From: Gammaproteobacteria bacterium
GTDB lineage: Bacteria; Pseudomonadota; Gammaproteobacteria; Arenicellales; Spongiicolonaceae
Length of the DNA: 6,504 nt
Direction of reading: 5' to 3'
Assembly (NCBI GenBank): GCA_007570945.1
Contig: RKSH01000075.1
Location: 1-6,504, forward strand
Part shown: piece after piece, positions 1-4,852 of the stretch
Layout: every line of letters begins with the position of its first letter
Position numbering within the stretch: position 1 is the first letter of the stretch
Position numbers and translations under genes: made by a program
The notes under the pieces: model-generated
What the model was told of the DNA's origin: nothing
Databases searched by the model: none
What the model saw: only the letters and a program-made list of their open reading frames with translations

Positions 1-1
1 G

Positions 2-1465
2 GCGGTGGCGCTGTCGCGGGCCGATGCGTGCCGGCGGCTGGACATGCTGTTGCAGGGCGGGGCGACGATGAGCGCGGCGCTGCGGAGGTTGCGCGCGGCC
101 GGCGGCTGCGGGGCGAATTCTGACAACACGCTGCGGCGCTGGTACGAGTTGTGGCGGCGGGGCGGGCCGAATGCCCTGGCCGACGGGCGCGGCGGCCGGG
201 CGCGGCAGGCGTACGGCTGGGAGGCGCGGGCGGTGGAGGAGTGGAACGAGCCGCAGCGGCCGTCGATAGCCGATGTGGCCTGGCGGCTGCGGCAGGAGGG
301 GTTTGCATCCGCGACCTATGGGCGGGTTCGCCGCTATCTAAAATCGCTGCCGGAAACCGTGGGGGGGGAGAACACGGCGCAGCGTGCGGGGGCGCATCAT
401 TACCGGCAGAATTTCAAGCCGTACGTGGTGCGCGACGAAAGCGGCATCGACATCGGACTAATTTACGAAGGCGACGGCCATACCGTCGACGTGTACGTGC
501 AGCATCCGAATTCCGGCCATCACTACCGGCCGGAATTGACGGTGTGGTTGGATGTGCGCTCGCATTTTTGCGCGGGTTTTTATCTGTGCGAGGCGGAGTC
601 GGCGGTGGGAACGCTGTATTCGCTGTCGCGCGCTTTGCTGGCCCATGACCATGTGCCGGCTGCGTTGCATGTTGACCCGGGCAGCGGCTTCCGAAACTCC
701 CTTATGAGCGATGAGGGCACCGGCTGGCTGAAGCGGCTGGGGGTGGAGGTGATGTTCACACTGCCGGGCAACGCCAAGGGCAAGGGCCTGGTGGAGGGGT
801 GGTTTCGGACTTTTGAGAATCGCTGCGGCAAGCGGTTTCGGACCTACTGCGGCGATTGCCGCACCGACGACGAGTTGAAGTACATCCGCCGAGGCATTCG
901 GCGCGGGGAGTTGCGCATGCCGACGCTCCGCGAATACGCGGCGGCGGTGGGGGAGTACATCAACGCTTACAACGAGTCTCCACAACGAAGGTTGGGCGCG
1001 GCGCCGGCGCGGCTGTGGGAGCAGCTGAAGAAATCGCCGGTGCATGTGCCGGCGGCAGTTTTGCTGCGGCCGGCGGAAAAAAGAATTGTGCAGCGCGCGG
1101 TCATCACGATGTTCGGCCGGCGGTATCACGCGCCGGCTTTGCACATGGTTAACGGGCGCGAGGTTGAGGTTGAGTACGACCTCACTGACGATTCCAGGGT
1201 TTGGGCGAACCTGAACGGCAGGCGCGTGTGCGAGGCGCGGCTGACGGACGCGCGGCCGTGGCTGCCGAAGTCGCGGGTGGAGGATTTGCGAGCCAAGCGG
1301 CTGGCCGGGCAGGAGAAGCGGCTCGGCCGGCGGTTGGACGAGGTGCGCGCGAAGCAAAAAAAACCGCTGGACGGCCAGGCGGTGGCGGTGGAGGCGCTGC
1401 CGGCGCCGGAGCCGGCCGCGGAAATTGACCCCTTTGATTGTCTTCCCGGCGCCGACGGCGAGTAG
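2..1465 (+). CDS. A: Mu-type DDE transposase A (probably 5'-partial)
   Basis: This is the transposase that pairs the element ends, nicks them and joins them to target DNA. Numbering from the GTG at position 5, residues 20-70 form a helix-turn-helix-like DNA-binding segment (NTLRRWYELW). Residues about 150-330 are the RNase H-fold catalytic core: D157 in GDGHTVDVYV, D224 in LHVDPGSGF and E264 in KGLVEGWF fit the DDE triad. The two Asp are 67 residues apart, as in MuA (269/336), but D224 to E264 is shorter than MuA's 336/392. Residues about 358-412 match the Mu transposase C-terminal beta-barrel (RAVITMFGRRYHAP), followed by a basic helix and a Pro/Ala-rich tail. The frame stays open to the window edge and 486 residues is well short of MuA (663), so the true start is probably upstream. 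It contains a G8 run at 361-368 and an A8 run at 1356-1363. Confidence 0.95.
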   Translation, partial: AVALSRADACRRLDMLLQGGATMSAALRRLRAAGGCGANSDNTLRRWYELWRRGGPNALADGRGGRARQAYGWEARAVEEWNEPQRPSIADVAWRLRQEGFASATYGRVRRYLKSLPETVGGENTAQRAGAHHYRQNFKPYVVRDESGIDIGLIYEGDGHTVDVYVQHPNSGHHYRPELTVWLDVRSHFCAGFYLCEAESAVGTLYSLSRALLAHDHVPAALHVDPGSGFRNSLMSDEGTGWLKRLGVEVMFTLPGNAKGKGLVEGWFRTFENRCGKRFRTYCGDCRTDDELKYIRRGIRRGELRMPTLREYAAAVGEYINAYNESPQRRLGAAPARLWEQLKKSPVHVPAAVLLRPAEKRIVQRAVITMFGRRYHAPALHMVNGREVEVEYDLTDDSRVWANLNGRRVCEARLTDARPWLPKSRVEDLRAKRLAGQEKRLGRRLDEVRAKQKKPLDGQAVAVEALPAPEPAAEIDPFDCLPGADGE

Positions 1466-1492
1466 CCGCCGGCGTCTTTCATCAGCCCAACC

Positions 1493-1504
1493 GGAGAAAA
1501 AAAA
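1493..1504 (+). promoter_or_regulatory. Ribosome binding site and A8 spacer that fix the B start
   Basis: GGAG at 1493-1496 is followed by eight consecutive A residues (1497-1504) and then TC before the ATG at 1507. The placement supports 1507 over the upstream in-frame TTG at 1438, which has no comparable site. Confidence 0.7.
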
Positions 1505-1506
1505 TC

Positions 1507-2454
1507 ATGAACAAAAAACCGAAACATTATTCAGCGGCCGACATCGCCATGTGCCGGCGAATTTCCGCCTGGCTTGACAAGCCGGGGCGCAGCCGGGCCG
1601 CGCTGGCGCGGGCGGCGGGAATCTCAAGCGGCACGGTGTCGCTCGTGCTAAGCGGCGAATACGTGTCGCCGCCGACGGCGCATCTGGAGGCGATGTTTGG
1701 CGCGATTGAGCGGCAGACAGCGCGCCGGCGGGAATCCTCCGACATTCCGTTCACCGTCACCTCGGTTTCCAAGGCGATGTTCAGCGTGATTCGGCGCGCG
1801 CACCTGGACCGGGATTTTGGCCTGTTCGCCGGGCGCGTGGGCATCGGCAAATCCATGGCGCTGCGCGAGTACCAAAACCAAAACCGCCGGGCGGCGGTGT
1901 TGTTGGAGGCGTTCCCCGGCGCCGGCGCGGCGGTGGTGATGCGCCTGCTTGCGCAGCGCATCGGCGCGCCGGCGCGGCGGCGGACGATTGCGGACATCAC
2001 CGCCGTGGTGGTGGAGACGCTGCGCGGCAGCGACACGATAATTTTGATTGATGAGGCGGAGACGCTCACCGACCACGCGCTGCTGCACCTGCGGCGGATT
2101 TCCGACGCGGCCGGGGTGGGGGTGGTGCTGGTGGGAACGCCAGCGTTGATGGGGTTGGTGTACGACCCGGACGGAAAATTTGGGCAAATCACTTCCCGCA
2201 TCGGCTTCTGGCCGCCCATCTGCCAAAGCATTTCGGCGGACGACGCGCGCGCGCTGGCGGCGGCCTACGGCGCCGATGTGGGCGAGGGCGCGATGGCGGC
2301 GCTGGCCGAGGCATGCCAGGGCTCGGCGCGCGCGCTGCGCAACCTGTTGCGCAACGCGGGGCGGCACTGCCAAAAACACGGCGCGGCGCTGACCGCGGAC
2401 ATCGTCTCCAGCATCGACAAACAAACCATGGGCGGCCGGCGGCTGGCGGCCTAA
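1507..2454 (+). CDS. B: MuB-type AAA+ ATPase, transposition target selector
   Basis: In Mu, B is an ATP-dependent DNA-binding protein that forms filaments on target DNA, activates the transposase and gives target immunity. The ATG at 1507 has a GGAG at 1493-1496 with suitable spacing and gives 315 residues, close to MuB (312). The same frame is open from a TTG at 1438, but that would overlap the end of A and add an Arg-rich, non-conserved leader. Residues 28-60 form a Cro/cI-like helix-turn-helix (RAALARAAGISSGTVSLVLSG). Walker A is GRVGIGKS at 109-116, Walker B is IILIDEAE at 178-185 (D182, E183), and a sensor-1-like VVLVGTP lies at 206-212. R231 in TSRIGFW is a possible arginine finger. The C-terminal helices from about 245 match the MuB C-terminal domain position. 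It lies 41 bases after A. Confidence 0.94.
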   Translation: MNKKPKHYSAADIAMCRRISAWLDKPGRSRAALARAAGISSGTVSLVLSGEYVSPPTAHLEAMFGAIERQTARRRESSDIPFTVTSVSKAMFSVIRRAHLDRDFGLFAGRVGIGKSMALREYQNQNRRAAVLLEAFPGAGAAVVMRLLAQRIGAPARRRTIADITAVVVETLRGSDTIILIDEAETLTDHALLHLRRISDAAGVGVVLVGTPALMGLVYDPDGKFGQITSRIGFWPPICQSISADDARALAAAYGADVGEGAMAALAEACQGSARALRNLLRNAGRHCQKHGAALTADIVSSIDKQTMGGRRLAA

Positions 2455-2487
2455 GCCCGTTTAAACGGCTTTTGAGGGGCCAAAAAA

Positions 2488-3006
2488 ATGACAAACAAAG
2501 AAATGCGACACCTCGCGGATTTGTGCCGCGCCTACGCGGACGCGCGCGACTCGCTGGAGGAGGTGACGGAGGAAATTCGTGATCTGCGGCGGCAGGCGGT
2601 GCGCGCCAAGATAAAAACGCTGAAAAATTGCGTGGCGAAAGTCAGCGCGATGCGTGAGCGGTTGCGCGCGGCGGTGGAGGCCGCGCCGCATCTTTTCGAA
2701 TCGCCGCGCACCCGGGCCATCGACGGCATCAAAATCGGCTTTCGCAAGATGCCGGGGCGAGTGGAGGGTGACGAGGCTGCGGCGGTGGCGCGCATTCGGA
2801 AGCATTTTCCGGAGCAGGCGGCCGCGCTGATTCGCACACGCGACAGCATCAACCGGGTTGCGCTCAAAAACCTGGACGGGAAGCAGCTGGCGAAAATCGG
2901 CCTGGTCATCGCCGAGGTGGACGACGAGGTGGTGGTGGCGGCGGCCAGCAGCGACCTGGACAGGCTGGTGGATGCGCTGCTGGCCGAGGACGGCGAGGAG
3001 GGGTGA
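2488..3006 (+). CDS. gam: Gam-like host-nuclease inhibitor (DNA-end protector)
   Basis: Mu Gam binds double-stranded DNA ends as a Ku-like dimer and shields them from host exonucleases such as RecBCD. This 172-residue protein is the usual size (Mu Gam is 174) and sits in the expected place after B. Residues 1-65 are a charged helix likely to form a coiled coil. Residues 72-92 (TRAIDGIKIGFRKMPGRV) fit the Gam strand region. The best signature is LIRTRDSINRVAL at 114-126, equivalent to IRTKQEINKEAI in Mu Gam, followed by a strand pair IGLVIAEVDDEVVV. The start has GAGGGG at 2474-2479, eight bases upstream of ATG, and lies 33 bases after B. The main alternative is another small early-region family such as DUF3164; the IRTK-EINK-like block favours Gam, but overall similarity is low. 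Confidence 0.65.
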   Translation: MTNKEMRHLADLCRAYADARDSLEEVTEEIRDLRRQAVRAKIKTLKNCVAKVSAMRERLRAAVEAAPHLFESPRTRAIDGIKIGFRKMPGRVEGDEAAAVARIRKHFPEQAAALIRTRDSINRVALKNLDGKQLAKIGLVIAEVDDEVVVAAASSDLDRLVDALLAEDGEEG

Positions 3007-3009
3007 GTT

Positions 3010-3270
3010 GTGTCGGCAAAGAAAATTCTCTCCTTGACCAAAACCCTGCGGGTCGGCTCGACGTCGTACGCCGAGCACATGACCCGCGGCGATGAGCGCG
3101 GCGGGGTGACCGTGCGGGTGCCGCGGTTTACAACAACAGTGACGCTCTATGCGGCGAACGTTTCCGCCGGAAAATTTCGCAAAATTGGAGCGAACATGGA
3201 TCGCGGGCAGCTGGATGAATTAATTCACGCGCTGTGCGCGGCGCGTGATTTTTTGGAGTTGCGGAAATGA
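3010..3270 (+). CDS. Small early-region protein, unrecognised
   Basis: I do not recognise a family. The 86-residue product starts with GTG, preceded by a strong ribosome binding site (GAGGAGGGG, 2995-3003) inside the end of the Gam-like gene, and only three bases separate the two genes. No signal peptide or membrane segment is visible. Residues 33-50 look like beta strands (VTVRVPRFTTTVTLYAAN), followed by ANMDRGQLDELIHALCAA, a strand-to-helix unit at 61-78. A similar unit ends the next two small proteins, so the three could be distantly related. Position between gam and gp16 matches the Mu semi-essential early genes, which modulate the host or replication in poorly known ways. That it is a real gene is well supported by the site and coupling; the function is not known. 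Confidence 0.7.
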   Translation: MSAKKILSLTKTLRVGSTSYAEHMTRGDERGGVTVRVPRFTTTVTLYAANVSAGKFRKIGANMDRGQLDELIHALCAARDFLELRK

Positions 3271-3611
3271 CGGCCGGCGCTCTCACCGCGGCGGCGGCGC
3301 GGCGCCTTGAGGATGACGGGGTGAGAATTCCGTGCAATGCATTCTCCGCCATCGCCCGCGACGACGCGGCCGCGCACACCCTCGCCACCGGTTTGTTTTT
3401 AACCTGGGACCCGGGCGCGGCGAGCGCGCGGCTTGAGGTTTTCAGCGTGGACGGGCGGCGGCGGCGGCACAAAACGACGCTGACGCTTGGTCAGCAGGCG
3501 TTGGACATGCTCGTTGATGGGGCGGTGGCCGTCACCGGGGAGATGGACCGTCTTTTTGATGCCGACTGCCGCCGGCCGCACCCCGCGTTTGAGGGGTATT
3601 CGCGGCGATGA
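3267..3611 (+). CDS. Small early-region protein, unrecognised
   Basis: A 114-residue product of unknown family. Its ATG overlaps the TGA of the preceding gene (ATGA, 3267-3270), with GGAG at 3255-3258, so translation is probably coupled. The N-terminal 35 residues are Ala-rich and probably helical. Residues 42-62 (GLFLTWDPG, then ARLEVFSVDG) suggest beta strands, a basic stretch RRRRHK lies at 64-69, and TTLTLGQQALDMLVDGAV at 70-87 forms a strand-helix unit like those in the flanking small proteins. No transmembrane segment or catalytic motif is visible. The Trp/Asp/Gly-containing middle could suggest a small soluble beta-sheet domain, but I cannot assign a role. Confidence 0.65.
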   Translation: MTAGALTAAAARRLEDDGVRIPCNAFSAIARDDAAAHTLATGLFLTWDPGAASARLEVFSVDGRRRRHKTTLTLGQQALDMLVDGAVAVTGEMDRLFDADCRRPHPAFEGYSRR

Positions 3612-3838
3612 GAGCGATTTTTCACCGCATCCCGCAGGTTTCCGTCGCGCCGGCCCGCAAGGGCAGGCGGCGGGCGGCGGCGGCGAAACACCTCAACGTG
3701 CATTCCGGCGCCGGCTCGACAACCGTCCGGGTTTCCATCGGCGAGGAGGAAAAAACGCGGGGGGCGGCCATCACCATCGACCGCGGCGAATTCATCGCGG
3801 CCATCAGAAAAACCCTGGCGGATGTGGGGGGGGAATAA
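3608..3838 (+). CDS. Small early-region protein, unrecognised
   Basis: A 76-residue basic product of unknown family. Its ATG overlaps the previous stop (ATGA, 3608-3611) and GAGGGG lies at 3591-3596. The N-terminal half is rich in Arg, Lys and Ala (PARKGRRRAAAAKHLN, 15-30), which could contact nucleic acid. The second half contains STTVRVSIG and then AAITIDRGEFIAAIRKTL (53-70), resembling the C-terminal unit of the 3010-3270 product (TVRV, then MDRGQLDELIHAL). The gene ends in a G8 run followed by TAATG, where its TAA shares one base with the gp16 start. A +1 slip in the G8 run would remove the stop and fuse this protein in frame to gp16. Confidence 0.62.
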   Translation: MRAIFHRIPQVSVAPARKGRRRAAAAKHLNVHSGAGSTTVRVSIGEEEKTRGAAITIDRGEFIAAIRKTLADVGGE

Positions 3839-4251
3839 TGACGCGGCGCGCCGACCTTGCCAAAATCCACATCGCCCGAAAAGACTTGGGCCTGGACGAC
3901 GACGACTACCGCGCGCTGCTGCGGCGGGTGACCGGGATGCATTCTGCTGGCAGCCTTGAGGAGGATGAGCGCGGGCGGGTGCTGGCGGAATTAGCAAAAC
4001 TCGGCTGGCGGCCGGCGAAAGCGGCGGCGGGCTCGGCGCCGCATGGCGCGCCGGCTCAACGGCGGAAGATTGCCGCGCTGCTGGCGGCGGCCGGGCGGCC
4101 GGTGGAATACGGCGCGGCGCTGGCGAAAAAAATGTACCGCAAGCGGCTGGAATTTTGTTCGGCTGGGGAATTGCGGGGGGTGATTGCCGCGCTGGAAAAA
4201 GACCGGCAGCGGCGAGGGGGGGGAGTGAATGAACAAAATGGAGTTAATTAA
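3838..4251 (+). CDS. gemA: gp16/GemA-family regulatory protein (DUF1018)
   Basis: This is a member of the Mu gp16 family. In Mu, gemA lies directly before mor and is reported to modulate host gene expression and DNA topology. The recognisable block is residues 6-60: DLAKIHIARKDLGLDDDDYRALLRRVTG, then a short linker and LEEDERGRVLAELAKLGWRP. The second half (75-125) has the expected pattern of QRRKIAALLAAAG, MYRKRLEF and the GELRGVIAALEK helix. I chose the ATG at 3838, which shares one base with the preceding TAA and follows a G-rich ribosome binding site; the longer open frame upstream overlaps two small genes and lacks family similarity. The last residues (GGGVNEQNGVN) are encoded by DNA overlapping mor and follow a G8 run; they look atypical and may reflect a frame change. 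Confidence 0.9.
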   Translation: MTRRADLAKIHIARKDLGLDDDDYRALLRRVTGMHSAGSLEEDERGRVLAELAKLGWRPAKAAAGSAPHGAPAQRRKIAALLAAAGRPVEYGAALAKKMYRKRLEFCSAGELRGVIAALEKDRQRRGGGVNEQNGVN

Positions 4252-4567
4252 TTTAATTGGCATGGAGGACGCCCTGCTACTCACTCGCGCGCTTGGCGGC
4301 CGGCGGGTGTGGATCGGATCGTCCGATGCCAGGGAAAATTTTGTTTTGGAAACAGTCGGTTCGGAAACCTACAAAATTCTCCAGGAGGAATTTTCCGGGG
4401 AAAGCATCGAACTGCCGACCTTAAATTCGGTGAGGGCGGTGGCTCGGGGCCTGCTGGCCGAGGCTTTGTTGAAAAAGGGGTTGTCTATTCGCCAGGTGGC
4501 GGCGGAAACGAAGTTAAGTCGGCGGGGTGTCGGTAGAATTAAGCAAAACATGCAACGGCGCGAGTGA
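4229..4567 (+). CDS. mor: Mor-family transcription activator (middle operon regulator)
   Basis: Mor and C of phage Mu are dimeric activators that bind an interrupted dyad upstream of phage promoters and recruit RNA polymerase. The 112-residue product has the family layout. Residues 5-31 (ELINLIGMEDALLLTRALGG, then RRVWIG) form the dimerisation part, ETYKILQEEFSGESIELP follows at 46-63, and a C-terminal helix-turn-helix occupies about 84-107 (GLSIRQVAAETKLSRRGVG). Mu Mor is 129 residues, so this is slightly short but complete. The ATG at 4229 has GAGGGG at 4214-4219 and lies within gp16, with a 23-base overlap; an in-frame ATG at 4238 is a less likely start. Base composition is more AT-rich than in upstream genes. 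No middle-operon genes follow in the window, so its target must be elsewhere or lost. Confidence 0.88.
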   Translation: MNKMELINLIGMEDALLLTRALGGRRVWIGSSDARENFVLETVGSETYKILQEEFSGESIELPTLNSVRAVARGLLAEALLKKGLSIRQVAAETKLSRRGVGRIKQNMQRRE

Positions 4568-4587
4568 TTTTTTGTTTCTCAGCGCGC

Positions 4588-4618
4588 GCCAAGCCGCTAA
4601 GCCGGCAGGGCTTTTGGC
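4588..4618 (+). terminator. Weak hairpin downstream of mor, possible terminator
   Basis: GCCAAGCC at 4588-4595 can pair with GGC at 4609-4611 and TTGGC at 4614-4618, leaving a two-base bulge and a loop of 13. It starts 20 bases after the mor stop. It lacks a run of T immediately after the stem, so it is not a standard intrinsic terminator. Confidence 0.25.
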
Positions 4619-4748
4619 AACTGAATTAAACGCCACGGCCGCCGGCGCACGCCATTAGCCAAGCCGCCGCCTCAAAACAATAAAACAGTATTTTTCCTGA
4701 TAGTTTTTGGGTAATTAAAGAGGGGTTTTTCGTCAATAATTGGGTCAA

Positions 4749-4766
4749 AAATTCCCAACTTAAACG
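4749..4766 (-). repeat. Putative transposase-binding site, third copy
   Basis: On the minus strand this is CGTTTAAGTTGGGAATTT. Over the first 15 bases it matches the outermost copy (CGTTTAGGTTTGGAA) at 13 positions and has the same CGTTT-N7-GAA layout and orientation, displaced 33 bases from the second copy. It partly overlaps the dyad TTGGG-N9-CCCAA. Confidence 0.45.
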
Positions 4767-4782
4767 ATAATTCGAATAATTA

Positions 4783-4800
4783 CCTTTCGCTGCCAAACGG
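4783..4800 (-). repeat. Putative transposase-binding site, second copy
   Basis: On the minus strand this is CCGTTTGGCAGCGAAAGG: CGTTT, six bases, GAAAGG. It has the same orientation as the copy at 4830-4848, with its CGTTT displaced by 48 bases, and shares CCGTTT and GAAAGG exactly. Confidence 0.5.
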
Positions 4801-4829
4801 CTTGAACGCTTGACTTTCACGGAATTCTT

Positions 4830-4848
4830 CCTTTCCAAACCTAAACGG
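4830..4848 (-). repeat. Putative transposase-binding site, outermost right-end copy
   Basis: Read on the minus strand, this is CCGTTTAGGTTTGGAAAGG: CGTTT, seven bases, GAAAGG. It lies just inside the point where AT-rich DNA ends. MuA end sites likewise combine a CGTTT-type half with a CGAAA-type half, though with longer spacing, so assignment as a binding site is by analogy. Confidence 0.5.
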
Positions 4849-4852
4849 CATA

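Noticed and set aside
458..1357. Long open frame on the minus strand opposite the transposase
   Set aside because: The product is His/Arg/Pro-rich with no domain, and it mirrors a clearly conserved DDE transposase; it is a high-GC shadow frame.
1438..1506. Longer B protein starting at TTG 1438
   Set aside because: It overlaps the end of A, adds an Arg-rich leader without family similarity, and lacks a ribosome binding site; ATG 1507 has one and gives the normal MuB length.
1648..2424. Long minus-strand frame opposite B
   Set aside because: His/Arg-rich shadow composition, no motif, lies across the Walker motifs of a well-supported gene.
3487..3837. Longer gp16 protein starting at 3487
   Set aside because: The extra 117 residues overlap two other coupled genes in another frame and have Arg/Gly-rich shadow composition; gp16 similarity starts just after 3838.
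4699..4790. The 8-base inverted repeat GGTAATTA/TAATTACC as the element's terminal inverted repeat or a terminator
   Set aside because: Its arms are 59 bases apart within AT-rich DNA and not at the composition border; it is short enough to be chance.
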